Positions 16,386 to 25,405 of a stretch of DNA of 64,000 nt are shown piece by piece. Location of the stretch: contig NZ_JAINVF010000007.1 in assembly GCF_020400585.1 (NCBI RefSeq), forward strand, positions 124,001-188,000, read 5' to 3'. The notes beneath the pieces are model-generated. The model did not search any database and was not told where the DNA came from. It saw only the letters and a program-made list of their open reading frames with translations. A program made the position numbers and the translations under genes. Numbering within the stretch: the stretch's first letter is position 1; each line of letters begins with the position of its first letter. Origin of the DNA: Streptomyces sp. NK08204. Its GTDB lineage: Bacteria > Actinomycetota > Actinomycetes > Streptomycetales > Streptomycetaceae.

Positions 16386-18440
16386 CTACTCGGTCAGCTG
16401 CGGGGGCAGTGGCGCCGCATGCGTCACGATCAGCCCCGACACCGCCCGGGTCAGCGCAACGTACAGGCGGCGCAGGCCCGTTCGCTCGTCCGGCTCGCCG
16501 TCGACCACCGCCCGCGGCTCGTCCAGGACCACGTAGTCGTACTCCAGACCCTTGGCGAGCGAGGCCGGGACGAGGGTCAGGCGGGTTTCGCGGGTCGTCT
16601 CCTCACCGGGGGCCAGGTAGCCGATCCCGGCCGCGGTCAGGGCCTCGGCGAGCGCCGGGATCCGGGCGTCGGCGGCGATCAGGCCGGTCGAGCCCTCGTT
16701 GTCCAGCAACTCCTCGCACGCGGCGATGACGTCGGAGTCCTGCGTCGCCGTGCGGATCTCGAAGAAGCCCGGGTTCTCGCGGACGGAGGCGACCGGGGTG
16801 AGGCCGGGGGCGATGTGGGGCAGGAGGCGGGAGGCGTAGGTGATGACGTCCGTGGGGACACGGAAACCCGCCGTCAGCTCCTCGACGATCCCTTCGCGCT
16901 TGCCGAGGTGGGCGAGCGCCTCGCCCCAACTCCGCGTCGCCCACGGGGTGGTGCCCTGGGCCAGGTCGCCCAGGACGGTCGCGCTGCCGGTGGTGCAGCG
17001 GCGGCCGACGGCCCGGTACTGCATGGGGGACAGGTCCTGGGCCTCGTCCAGGACGACGTGGCCCAGCGAGTGCGTGCGCTGGATCAGGTCGGCCGCCTCG
17101 TCGATCAACACGGCGTCCGCGGAAGACCACTTGGCCGACTTCACACTCCGCGCCGGCTTCGTCCACAGGATCGTCTTCTGCTCGTCCTCGGTGAGGACCC
17201 CCTCGGCGTGCTCTGCGAGGAAGTCCGCGTCGGACAGCAGGCGCAGCACCAGTTTCGCCGGGTCGACGGCCGGCCAGACCGCCTTCACGGCGGCCTTCAC
17301 CGCGCTGTTGCGGGCGACCGCGTCCTGCACCCGGTCGTCCGGGGCCTCGCCGGACCGTTCCATCTGGACCAGCACCGCGTGCGAGATGCGCTGCGGCAGG
17401 GCCTCCAGGGCGGCGCCGTAGCGGATGTCGCGCTCCAGCAACTCCCGGACGATGTCCTGCAGTTCGTACGCCGGGATCCGCCAGCGGCGCGAGCCGCGCA
17501 CGACGACGACCGGCTCGGTGGGCAGCGTCACGTGCGCGTACAGGGCCCGGCGCAGCACCTCGGCCATCCTGGCGTCACCCTTGACGACAGCGGCACCCGC
17601 CTCGTCCGTGCCGCGCACCTCCACATGGGCGACCAGGTCGTCCACGGTGGCCTGCTGCACGGTCAACTCGCCCAGCGCCGGGAGCACTTGCTCGATGTAG
17701 TGCAGAAAGGAGCGGTTCGGGCCGATGACCAGGGTGCCGGTGCGGGCGAGCCGTTCCCGGTGGGCGTAGAGGAGATAGGCGACGCGGTGCAGGCCGACGG
17801 CGGTCTTTCCGGTGCCGGGGCCGCCCTGCACGCACACGGTTCCGGCCAGCCCGCTGCGGACGATCTCGTCCTGCTCGGGCTGGATGGTGGCGACGATGTC
17901 CCGCATCGGGCCGACGCGCGGGCGCTCGATCTCCTGCTGGAGCAGCTTGCTGGTGGTGGCCGGCTCGGCCGGGTCGGACAGGCGCTCGTCCTCGTAGGCG
18001 GTGAGTTCGCCGCCGGTGTAACCGAAGCGGCGGCGCAGCCCGACGTCCATCGGGTCCTTCTTGGAGGCCCGGTAGAACGGCTGGGAGACCGGGGCGCGCC
18101 AGTCGATGACCATGGGGTCGCCGTCGCCGTCGTGCACATGCCGCCGCCCGATGTAGAACTGCTCGCCCTCGGCACCCTCGGCCTGCGCGGCGCCCGGCGC
18201 GTGCAGGTAGTCGAGCCGGCCGAAGAACAGCGGGGTGTCGCTGAGGTCGGCCAGCGCCTTGATGCGCTCCTCGATCTGGCGGGCGAGTACCGCGGCGTTG
18301 ACCCAGTTCGCGGTGACGTCGCTGATGTCCAGCGCCTCCACGTCCTCGCGCATGGCGCGCAGGGCGGCCCGGGAGGCGGCGAGGTGGGAGCGCTCTCGAG
18401 TGAGGGGGTCGTCGCTGGACGTGGGCAGGGGCGTGGACAA
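16386..18440 (-). CDS. helR: HelD/HelR-type RNA polymerase-associated ATPase
   Basis: This 684-aa UvrD-like superfamily 1 protein has Walker A GGPGTGKTAVGLHR, Walker B DEAQDLSPMQ and a C-terminal LYVALTRAV motif. Its N-terminal ~60 residues form a predicted antiparallel coiled coil. The layout is that of HelD family motors, which dislodge stalled RNA polymerase; the actinomycete HelR subgroup also displaces rifamycins. I assign helR only provisionally, because no rifamycin-associated element is seen upstream. The start is TTG 18440, with GGAGG seven bases upstream. A rifampin-type glycosyltransferase lies 35 kb away in the same window. Confidence 0.8.
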   Translation of the reverse strand: MSTPLPTSSDDPLTRERSHLAASRAALRAMREDVEALDISDVTANWVNAAVLARQIEERIKALADLSDTPLFFGRLDYLHAPGAAQAEGAEGEQFYIGRRHVHDGDGDPMVIDWRAPVSQPFYRASKKDPMDVGLRRRFGYTGGELTAYEDERLSDPAEPATTSKLLQQEIERPRVGPMRDIVATIQPEQDEIVRSGLAGTVCVQGGPGTGKTAVGLHRVAYLLYAHRERLARTGTLVIGPNRSFLHYIEQVLPALGELTVQQATVDDLVAHVEVRGTDEAGAAVVKGDARMAEVLRRALYAHVTLPTEPVVVVRGSRRWRIPAYELQDIVRELLERDIRYGAALEALPQRISHAVLVQMERSGEAPDDRVQDAVARNSAVKAAVKAVWPAVDPAKLVLRLLSDADFLAEHAEGVLTEDEQKTILWTKPARSVKSAKWSSADAVLIDEAADLIQRTHSLGHVVLDEAQDLSPMQYRAVGRRCTTGSATVLGDLAQGTTPWATRSWGEALAHLGKREGIVEELTAGFRVPTDVITYASRLLPHIAPGLTPVASVRENPGFFEIRTATQDSDVIAACEELLDNEGSTGLIAADARIPALAEALTAAGIGYLAPGEETTRETRLTLVPASLAKGLEYDYVVLDEPRAVVDGEPDERTGLRRLYVALTRAVSGLIVTHAAPLPPQLTE

Positions 18441-18734
18441 GGGGGTGCCTCCGGTGGGCGTGCTCCATGGATACGTCGGTACGTCGATGCCGTCCGGTTT
18501 CCGTCCGGGCGGCGGCGCTCCGGTGAAGGGAGGCGGGCAAGAGCGGAGATCTTAGGTGAGGAAGCGGGGCGGAGGCGAACGGTTTTCCGTCCCCTAGGGG
18601 AAACCCAGGGGATGCAGGCTGCTACGGGCGCATCCGCGTAGGGGACCGCCTCCACCCGTGGGTCTGGGCGCAGGCTCCGGAATTGGCTCCGTGGACCGAT
18701 GCCGGCCGGGCCCCCGGCGTTCCACCATGGAGAC
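18441..18734. promoter_or_regulatory. intergenic region upstream of HelD-like gene
   Basis: This 294-bp gap lies between the divergent HelD-like gene and a small gene. It contains the palindrome GTCCCCTAGGGGAAAC (near 18590-18605) and a short direct repeat GGTACGTCG/ATACGTCG near the HelD start. No RAE, RNA gene or further open frame was recognised. Confidence 0.45.
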
Positions 18735-18917
18735 ATGAGCACAGCAGCCATCACTCCAGCCCATGCCCGGCCCCCTGCCGGTGCCACGGCCGTGGACGGT
18801 CCCCATCGTCATTTCCTGGGCAACGCCCTGCGTGCCATCAAGGTGTTCGCCCAGGCCGCGTTCGGCGTCGTGGTCCTCGGTGAGTACGGCGAGGAAGCGG
18901 GCATACGCCACCGGTGA
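18735..18917 (+). CDS. small conserved-type hypothetical protein
   Basis: This 60-aa product has a disordered N-terminus (STAAITPAHARPPAGAT) and one amphipathic to hydrophobic helix, LRAIKVFAQAAFGVVVLGEY, ending with a short charged tail. GGAG precedes the ATG by four bases. The stop lies 3 bp from the stop of the convergent XPB gene. It could be a peripheral membrane peptide; no function is proposed. Confidence 0.6.
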   Translation: MSTAAITPAHARPPAGATAVDGPHRHFLGNALRAIKVFAQAAFGVVVLGEYGEEAGIRHR

Positions 18918-18920
18918 TGA

Positions 18921-20570
18921 TCAGCCGGTGCCCTCCGCAAGGAGCTCGTCCGCGTCCACGATCCGGTAGGCGTAGCCCTGTTCCGCCAGGAAGCGCTGGC
19001 GGTGCGCGGCGAAGTCCTGGTCGATGGTGTCGCGGGCGACGACCGAGTAGAAGTGGGCCTGGTGGCCGTCGGCCTTGGGGCGCAGGACGCGGCCGAGGCG
19101 CTGGGCCTCCTCCTGCCGGGAACCGAAGGTGCCGGAGACCTGGATGGCAACCGTGGCCTCGGGCAGGTCGATGGAGAAGTTCGCGACCTTCGAGACGACG
19201 AGGACGCTGATCTCGCCCTCCCTGAAGGCGTCGAAGAGCTTCTCGCGCTGGGCGTTGGAGGTCTCGCCCTTGATGACGGGCGCGTCCAGGTGCTCGCCCA
19301 GTTCGTCGAGCTGGTCGATGTACTGGCCGATCACCAGGATCTGCTGGCCGGCGAAGCGGCGGACGATCGCCTCCGTGACCTTCCGCTTGGTGTCCGTCGT
19401 CGCGCAGAAGCGGTACTTCTCCTCCGTCTCGGCGGTGGCGTAGGCGAGCCGCTCGGAGTCGGTGAGGTTGACGCGGACCTCGACGCAGTCGGCGGGCGCG
19501 ATGTAGCCCTGGGCCTCGATCTCCTTCCAGGGCGCGTCGAACCGCTTCGGACCGATCAGCGAGAACACGTCCGACTCGCGGCCGTCCTCGCGCACCAGGG
19601 TGGCGGTCAGGCCGAGGCGGCGGCGCGCCTGGAGGTCGGCGGTGAACTTGAAGACGGGGGCGGGAAGCAGGTGCACCTCGTCGTAGACGATGAGACCCCA
19701 GTCCCGGGAGTCGAAGAGTTCGAGGTGGGGGTAGACGCCCTTCCGCTTCGTGGTCAGCACCTGGTAGGTGGCGATGGTGACCGGGCGGATCTCCTTCCTC
19801 GTACCGCTGTACTCGCCGATCTCGTCCTCGGTCAGCGAGGTCCGCTTCACCAGCTCGTGCTTCCACTGCCGGGCGGAGACGGTGTTGGTGACGAGGATCA
19901 GGGTGGTGGACTTGGCCTGGGCCATGGATCCCGCGCCGACCAGCGTCTTGCCGGCGCCGCAGGGCAGGACGACGACGCCGCTGCCGCCGTGCCAGAAGTT
20001 CTCCACAGCCTGCTTCTGGTACGGCCTGAGCGTCCAGCCGTCCTCACGCAGGTCGATCGGGTGCGCCTCGCCGTCGACGTATCCGGCGAGGTCCTCGGCC
20101 GGCCAGCCCAGCTTCAGCAGCACCTGCTTGATCTGGCCGCGCTCGGAGGGGTGCACGACCACGGTGTCCTGGTCGATCCGCGCCCCGACCAGCGGAGCGA
20201 TCCGCTTGGACTTCAGCACCTCCTCCAGCACGGGCCGGTCGGTGGTGGTGAGGACGAGGCCGTGCGCGGGGTGCTTGGTGAGGGTGAGGCGCCCGTACCG
20301 GTCCATCGTGTCGGCGATGTCGACCAGCAGGGCGTGCGGCACCGGATAGCGGCTGTACTGCACCAGCGCGTCCACGACCTGTTCGGCGTCGTGTCCGGCC
20401 GCACGTGCGTTCCACAGCCCGAGCGGGGTGACCCGGTAGGTGTGGATGTGCTCGGGTGCCCGCTCCAGTTCGGCGAAGGGCGCGATGGCCCGACGGCATG
20501 CGTCGGCCCGCTCGTGGTCGACTTCCAGGAGCAGGGTCTTGTCGGACTGGACGATCAGCGGACCGTTCAC
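18921..20570 (-). CDS. DNA repair helicase XPB
   Basis: This is a 549-aa superfamily 2 helicase of the bacterial XPB type, a 3'-5' DNA translocase. Motifs in order are: RPYQKQAVENF (upstream Q-like); Walker A LPCGAGKTLVG; DEVH in the Walker B; GLTATLVREDGRE, which contains the XPB RED motif; and QRLGRVLRPK (motif VI). An N-terminal damage-recognition-like domain covers about residues 1-170. The GTG at 20570 has AAGGA nine bases upstream. The partner gene for a WYL/helicase-associated protein lies 212 bp upstream on the same strand, so the pair probably acts together in repair. Confidence 0.95.
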   Translation of the reverse strand: MNGPLIVQSDKTLLLEVDHERADACRRAIAPFAELERAPEHIHTYRVTPLGLWNARAAGHDAEQVVDALVQYSRYPVPHALLVDIADTMDRYGRLTLTKHPAHGLVLTTTDRPVLEEVLKSKRIAPLVGARIDQDTVVVHPSERGQIKQVLLKLGWPAEDLAGYVDGEAHPIDLREDGWTLRPYQKQAVENFWHGGSGVVVLPCGAGKTLVGAGSMAQAKSTTLILVTNTVSARQWKHELVKRTSLTEDEIGEYSGTRKEIRPVTIATYQVLTTKRKGVYPHLELFDSRDWGLIVYDEVHLLPAPVFKFTADLQARRRLGLTATLVREDGRESDVFSLIGPKRFDAPWKEIEAQGYIAPADCVEVRVNLTDSERLAYATAETEEKYRFCATTDTKRKVTEAIVRRFAGQQILVIGQYIDQLDELGEHLDAPVIKGETSNAQREKLFDAFREGEISVLVVSKVANFSIDLPEATVAIQVSGTFGSRQEEAQRLGRVLRPKADGHQAHFYSVVARDTIDQDFAAHRQRFLAEQGYAYRIVDADELLAEGTG

Positions 20571-20693
20571 CTACGTCATCCTTCCGCATGGTGTGAGGAC
20601 GCGGCCAAACGTCCAGTGTGCCCTATTGGCCGGTGATCAAGATGAGTTGATCGACGACAGAAGACCGACGGCAGAAGAGGGACGACGGCCGAG

Positions 20694-20735
20694 GACGTCC
20701 GCTGATCGACGTCCGCTGATCGACGTCGGCTGATT
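20694..20735. repeat. three tandem 14-bp repeats
   Basis: GACGTCCGCTGATC occurs at 20694-20707 and 20708-20721, with a variant at 20722-20735, in the gap between the two helicase-type genes. A second small duplication (GCCGGTGGAC) follows at about 20757-20780. These are probably slippage repeats. Confidence 0.8.
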
Positions 20736-20781
20736 CGGCGTCCGCTGACCGCGTCGGCCGGTGGACGCCGGCCGGTGGACG

Positions 20782-23364
20782 TCAGTCGTCCGCCAGTTCC
20801 GCCACGCCCGTCACCCGGTGCAGCGGATACGTGCGTACCTCGTCGGCCGTGTGGTCGTACGCCGTCACGAAGCCGCCCTCCACCCGGATCGGGGCGATCA
20901 CACGCTGGCTCGCGGCGCCCTCGGCGTTGACGTAGCCGATCCATACGGAGTCTCCGGTCAGGACGGCGGCCTGCATGGTGGCCAGGGTCTCGGCGGCGGA
21001 GGTGCGGGGCAGCTCGCCGTGCGCCACCGGGTCCCCGGCGGGCTTGCGCGGGGCGGTGGCGGCCAGGTCACCGGCCCTGATCGCCCGGATCGCGGCCGTC
21101 AGCAGCGTGGCGTCGGGCGGCGGCGGCCCGTCCGGCACCGGCTCGGGAGCGGTGCGCGGCGGGGTGCGGTGGGCGTGGGCGCGGGCGACCAGGACGTCAC
21201 CCTCGGCCGACTCGGCAGCGGGCGCGTAGCCCATGGCGCGCAGGCCCGTCAGCAGTGTGGCCGGGTCGGACTGCGCGGCCAGCACGGTCGGGGCGAGGCG
21301 GCGCAGCCGCAGGGCGGCGGCCCGCTTGTCGGCGAGGATCTCGTTCAGCAGGGCGTCGTCGTCGCAGCGCACGTACGCCGAGGCCGCGCCGACCCGTAGA
21401 TGCCCGTGCTTGCGGGCCACGTCGTCGATCAGATACGCCAGCGGCTGCGGGACCGGTGTGCGGGAGTGCCGGGCGAGGAAGGCATGCAGGTCGGCGGCGC
21501 TCCGCCCGGCGTCCAGCGCGCGCCGGACCGAGCCCGGGGTGAAGCGGTACACCGTCGCCCCGCCCTTGGACTCGACGTCCGCGAGGACGCCGAGCATGTC
21601 GGCGAGCGGACGCTCGAGCGGGCCGGGCGCCACCGCCGTCAGGTCCGCCTGGAGCAGGACGTGGTCCAGCGGCTCGGGCAGCAGCGGTGCGAGCAGCCGG
21701 GCAGCGGCGGCGGTCGCGACGTGCTGTTCGGTGGGGGAGAGGGGTGCGAAGGGGGCGAGGGGCGCGAGCGGTTCGGGCTGATGGTGGTGCCGGACGGGCA
21801 GCTTGTCGCCGGGCCCCGACGGTTCCCCGGACCCTGCCGGCTCGGACGGCTTCGCGGACTCGTCGGCCGTTGCCGGAGCCGGTGCGGCCAGCAGCGCCCG
21901 TCCGTGCGCGGACAGAGCGCCGCGCCCGGTCACGCCCAGCAGCTCCGCCTCCGACAGGGTCCAGCGGGCGAGCCGGGAGCGCAGGTCGTCCTCGCCCTGC
22001 GGCCCGCGCAGGGGCCGTTCCCAGCGCAGCCGGGCCAGCACGGACTCGGCGGCGGGCGCCGTGCCCTCCGGGAGCCCGGCGAGCAGGGCCAGCACCCGGT
22101 GCCGTACCTCGGGCGCGGCGGAACGGTCGAGGCCCGGCCCGAGCGCGGACAACGTACGCTCCTTCGCGTCCCGCCCGCCGACCAGCCCCGGTGTCCGGGT
22201 GGCCGCCAGCCACGCCTCGGCCAGCTTCGCCCAGCGCTCGGCGGCGGGCTGCTCCAGCCACTCGTCGTAGGCGGGGGTGGCTGCATACCGCTCGTCGGCC
22301 TCGCCGTCGGAGGCGAGCAGGCCGGCCGCGTAGGCCAGCTCGACCCAGAACGCGGCGACCGGCTCGGGTACGTCGAGGGCGACGGCGGTCCGCTTCAGGT
22401 CGCGCACGCTCAGGCCCCCGGCCCGCAGCACGGCGGGGCCGCCCTCATGCCAGTCCTTCAGCAGCTCCTCGACGGTCGACAGGGCGGTGTAGGCCTGTGC
22501 GGCCGCGGTGGCGTCCACCATCCGCGGGGCGTGCGCCGCGGACGGCGCGACGGCGGGCGGTACCGGCTCGGGCTCCCGGTGGGCGCGGCCCCGGCGCAGG
22601 TGCAGGGCGACCTCGCGGGGCAGGACGACCGTGCCGGGCGCGGTCGGCAGCAGCAGGCCGCGGTCGAGCAGCCAGCGCAGATGAGCGGCCGGTTCCGGGG
22701 TGACCTGCCCGTACGGCGGCCCCCACACCAGTCGGGACAGCACCTCGCGGGAGGCTTCCGGAGCCTTCTCGAGCAGCGCGTTCAGCCGCTCGCGGTCCGT
22801 GAACAGGGCGGTGAGCGCGGCCACGGCGGAGACCGAGTCGTACGTCGAGGGCAGCCCGGCCGTGGTGACGATCTCCTGCATCCGTCCCGGTGACATGCCC
22901 GAGGTCGCCTCCTGCACGGTCGGCCCGAGGCCGGTCGGGGAGGGGTGCTGCGGGGACGGCGCGAGCAGCTCCCGGGCGGTCCGCACCAGCCGCAGCCGCT
23001 CGTCGTCGCCCCACACCAGGGCCTGCTCGCGCAGCGTCGCGAGCGTACGGGGCAGCGCGGCGGCCACGGCCGCGTCCCCGGCGTCACCGGCCAGCAGCCC
23101 GAGCAGCGTCTCGTACGACGCCGGGTCCGGGGCCACGGCCAGCGCCTCCGCCGTCTGCAGCGCGAACCGGTCGAGCCGCTCCAGGGCGCGCAGCACCGAG
23201 GCCCGGGTACCGGCGCGGGTGGCCAGCTGGGTGAGGTCGGTCGGAACGGGCGTGATGAGGTCCGGTCGGCTGCGCAGCAGCGCGGCCAGGGAGGCGTCGT
23301 CCCGGGCGCGGAGCGCTTCCGCGAGGGACCGAGGGGCTGCCGCCGACTTCTCCTCGTTGCTCAT
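20782..23364 (-). CDS. helicase-associated (XPB/Ssl2-like N-domain) protein with WYL C-terminus
   Basis: This 860-aa protein has no helicase ATPase motifs. Its N-terminal and central parts are helical and winged-helix-like (LAEALRARDDASLAALL; then several WH modules). A segment around residues 560-700 (ADMLGVLADVESKGGATVYR) matches the helicase-conserved C-terminal/XPB-like domain. The C-terminus (SVWIGYVNAEG...VAELADD) resembles a WYL sensor domain. Such proteins are typically encoded next to bacterial XPB. It probably partners that helicase as a DNA or nucleotide-sensing subunit (inference). The ATG at 23364 has no strong ribosome binding site. It is divergent from the HAAS-type gene. Confidence 0.8.
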   Translation of the reverse strand: MSNEEKSAAAPRSLAEALRARDDASLAALLRSRPDLITPVPTDLTQLATRAGTRASVLRALERLDRFALQTAEALAVAPDPASYETLLGLLAGDAGDAAVAAALPRTLATLREQALVWGDDERLRLVRTARELLAPSPQHPSPTGLGPTVQEATSGMSPGRMQEIVTTAGLPSTYDSVSAVAALTALFTDRERLNALLEKAPEASREVLSRLVWGPPYGQVTPEPAAHLRWLLDRGLLLPTAPGTVVLPREVALHLRRGRAHREPEPVPPAVAPSAAHAPRMVDATAAAQAYTALSTVEELLKDWHEGGPAVLRAGGLSVRDLKRTAVALDVPEPVAAFWVELAYAAGLLASDGEADERYAATPAYDEWLEQPAAERWAKLAEAWLAATRTPGLVGGRDAKERTLSALGPGLDRSAAPEVRHRVLALLAGLPEGTAPAAESVLARLRWERPLRGPQGEDDLRSRLARWTLSEAELLGVTGRGALSAHGRALLAAPAPATADESAKPSEPAGSGEPSGPGDKLPVRHHHQPEPLAPLAPFAPLSPTEQHVATAAAARLLAPLLPEPLDHVLLQADLTAVAPGPLERPLADMLGVLADVESKGGATVYRFTPGSVRRALDAGRSAADLHAFLARHSRTPVPQPLAYLIDDVARKHGHLRVGAASAYVRCDDDALLNEILADKRAAALRLRRLAPTVLAAQSDPATLLTGLRAMGYAPAAESAEGDVLVARAHAHRTPPRTAPEPVPDGPPPPDATLLTAAIRAIRAGDLAATAPRKPAGDPVAHGELPRTSAAETLATMQAAVLTGDSVWIGYVNAEGAASQRVIAPIRVEGGFVTAYDHTADEVRTYPLHRVTGVAELADD

Positions 23365-23462
23365 CCGGCCAACGGTAGCGGGTGAGCGCGTTCCAGCCGA
23401 GTGAGCCGGGAAGCGGTACCGTCCTCACCGGGGTTTCGTCGGCAGCACCCCGGAGGGGTTCC

Positions 23463-24557
23463 GTGGGGATCGAGAGCGACCAGGTCGTCTACGAGTATCT
23501 GAGCCGTGTCGGGGACATCGCCCAGCAGCGCCAGCTGCCGTCGGCCACACGGATGCGGCTCGTGTCGGAGCTGCGCAACGAGATCGACCGGCACCGGGCC
23601 AAGGTGACGGTGGACAGTCCCGCCGCGGTCCGCCGCATCCTGGACCGCCTGGGCACGCCGGACGAGGTGGTCGCGGCGGCGGGAGGCACCCCTGGCCCGC
23701 CCAGTGCCATGGGCACCCCGGGCCCCACGGGCATCACGCGCCCCACAGGTGCGTCTCGGGCGCCGTCGACGGCCGTACCGGCACAGCCCGCTCCCGCAGA
23801 GCGGGAGCGGAAGCCGAAGCCGGAGCGGCCGGACCTCCTCAAGGGCCTGCGCAGGGTCGTACCCCGCCCGCGCCCCGCCGAGCCGGATCCGCCGGCCGTG
23901 CGCCCCGACGCGCCGTCCCCGCCGCACCTCGCCGCCGCGCACGAACTCGGGGACAGCGTGACGCAGCCCGACTGGTGGCGGGTGGAGTCCGGCAGCCCGC
24001 TCGGGTTCGGGACGGCCGGTGACGCCGTGCCGGGGTTCGTGGGCGGGGTGGAGATCCCGGAACTGCTCAGGCGCCCCCAGAAGGAGACGAAGGCGGCGGA
24101 GGAGCGCCCGGCGGACGGCATGGAGAAGTCCCCGGACCCGGTGCCGGCGGCACAGCCCGACCCCGCGGCCTCCTCCCCCCGCCGTCTCTCCCCGGGCCGC
24201 CTCCTGCCCCGCCCGGCCGCCGGCTGGACCAATCCCCTGCTGCTGCTGGCCGCCGCGGCGCTGCTCGCGGGTGCCGTGCTCGGCAAGTGGTTCGCGCTGG
24301 GGCTGGGCTGGCTGATCGCCTGGGGCTCCCGGCGCCTGACGCCCGCCGAGACGAAGTGGGCGGTCGTGATCCTGCCCGGTCTGTCGGTCACGGCCGGGCT
24401 GGTCTGGCTGTGGGGTCGGAACACCGGCCGCTGGGGCGCACCCATAGCCCAGGGGCACATGGGTGACGCCCTGGCCGGCACCTGGCCGTGGATGGTCCGG
24501 GGCGCGGCCGTGGCGTCGGCTCTGTTCCTGCTGTGGCGCTCCCAGCGCCGCCGCTAG
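23463..24557 (+). CDS. HAAS-type N-domain membrane protein
   Basis: The 364-aa product opens with a helical domain of about 75 residues (VYEYLSRVGDIAQQRQLP ... RRILDRLGTPDEVVAAAGG), resembling the HAAS/DUF1700 domain. A long Pro-rich linker follows. At the C-terminus are three to four hydrophobic segments, starting with NPLLLLAAAALLAGAVLGKW. The function is unknown; HAAS proteins often interact with PadR regulators, but none is nearby. The GTG at 23463 is preceded by GGAGGGG, which decides the start; the open frame extends further upstream. Its TAG stop lies inside the CTAG end of the adjacent MITE-like element. Confidence 0.78.
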   Translation: MGIESDQVVYEYLSRVGDIAQQRQLPSATRMRLVSELRNEIDRHRAKVTVDSPAAVRRILDRLGTPDEVVAAAGGTPGPPSAMGTPGPTGITRPTGASRAPSTAVPAQPAPAERERKPKPERPDLLKGLRRVVPRPRPAEPDPPAVRPDAPSPPHLAAAHELGDSVTQPDWWRVESGSPLGFGTAGDAVPGFVGGVEIPELLRRPQKETKAAEERPADGMEKSPDPVPAAQPDPAASSPRRLSPGRLLPRPAAGWTNPLLLLAAAALLAGAVLGKWFALGLGWLIAWGSRRLTPAETKWAVVILPGLSVTAGLVWLWGRNTGRWGAPIAQGHMGDALAGTWPWMVRGAAVASALFLLWRSQRRR

Positions 24558-24734
24558 GGCGTGTTTCGAAAGTCCCGTCTGGCTCGCGACGCCTGGCACG
24601 GCACCTCGCCGCGTTGTCGGGGTCGTCCGCGTACGCCCAGTACGCGGACGACCCTCCGCCTTGCGATGCACCGCACCGGACGCCGCGGGCCCCGCCCTTC
24701 GGGCGGACGACGCTGCTTTCGACACACGCCCTAG
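24554..24734. mobile_element. MITE-like element, 181 bp, complete copy
   Basis: The terminal inverted repeats are CTAGGGCGTGTTTCGAAAG on the left and CTTTCGACACACGCCCTAG on the right, differing at one position and each bounded by CTAG. There is no transposase. The inner part contains further inverted repeats. A second copy (49149-49306) matches bases 24554-24711 at 151 of 158 positions. Frames within it encode Arg-rich nonsense. The left CTAG supplies the stop codon of the preceding gene. Confidence 0.85.
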
Positions 24735-24757
24735 TGCCGTCACCCCCACCCGGCACA

Positions 24758-25405
24758 ATGGCCCGCATGCCCTCTGTGCCCCCGCCCCCGCTGACCGTCG
24801 GTTTCGACCTCGACATGACCCTGATCGACTCCCGGCCGGGGATCCGTGCCTGTTACGTGGCCCTGGCGGAGCGGACGGGGACGTACATCGATGCCGATCT
24901 GGCGGTGACGCGGCTCGGGCCGCCGCTGGTGGAGGAGCTGGTCAACTGGTTCCCGGCGGAGCAGGTCGAGGAGATGGCCGATCTGTACCGGGCGATGTAC
25001 CCGGCGATCGCCATAGCCGCGACGCCCGCCATGGCCGGGGCCCGGGAGGCGATCGAGGCGGTGCGGGCGGCCGGCGGGCGCACGATGGTGGTCACGGCGA
25101 AGTACGAGCCGAACGCCAAGCTGCACCTGGCCCACCTCGGCATCGTGCCCGACGTGGTCGTGGGCGGCCTGTGGGCCGAGCAGAAGGCCGCGGCGCTGCG
25201 CGAGCACAGCGCGGCGGTGTACGTGGGCGACCACGTCGGGGACGTGCGCGGAGCCCGTACGGCGGGTGCGCTGTCGGTCTGCGTGGCCACCGGTCCGTGT
25301 CCGCCGGACGAGCTGCGGGCCGCCGGTGCGGATGTCGTGCTCGACGACCTCTGCGTCTTCCCGGACTGGCTCGACGGCTACCGCGAGGCGGCTTCGCGGG
25401 CCTGA
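24758..25405 (+). CDS. HAD family hydrolase
   Basis: This 215-aa HAD phosphatase has motif I GFDLDMTLIDS (nucleophile DxD), motif II near TMVVTAKYE, a lysine near EPNAKLHL, and motif III/IV VYVGDHVGDVRGART. The small helical cap fits phosphoglycolate-phosphatase-like enzymes. The substrate cannot be deduced. The start could be ATG 24758 or ATG 24767; neither has a clear ribosome binding site. The promoter region is directly behind the MITE-like element, 24 bp upstream, so the element may affect expression. The 3' end overlaps the convergent small membrane protein by 28 bp. Confidence 0.85.
   Translation: MARMPSVPPPPLTVGFDLDMTLIDSRPGIRACYVALAERTGTYIDADLAVTRLGPPLVEELVNWFPAEQVEEMADLYRAMYPAIAIAATPAMAGAREAIEAVRAAGGRTMVVTAKYEPNAKLHLAHLGIVPDVVVGGLWAEQKAAALREHSAAVYVGDHVGDVRGARTAGALSVCVATGPCPPDELRAAGADVVLDDLCVFPDWLDGYREAASRA

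Noticed and set aside
18441..18734. Possible RAE in front of the HelD-like gene
   Set aside because: No GGGGCTTGC/GCAAGCCCC palindrome is present; the CCCCTAGGGG palindrome does not match the RAE.
20694..20780. Short repeats between the helicase genes, considered as a CRISPR-like array
   Set aside because: Units are directly adjacent, 14 bp long and without spacers; there are no cas genes.
23361..24758. Long leftward frame antisense to the HAAS-type gene, partly similar to a frame at 49081-49308
   Set aside because: The similarity comes only from the MITE-like element copies; the rest is an antisense shadow of a GC-rich gene.
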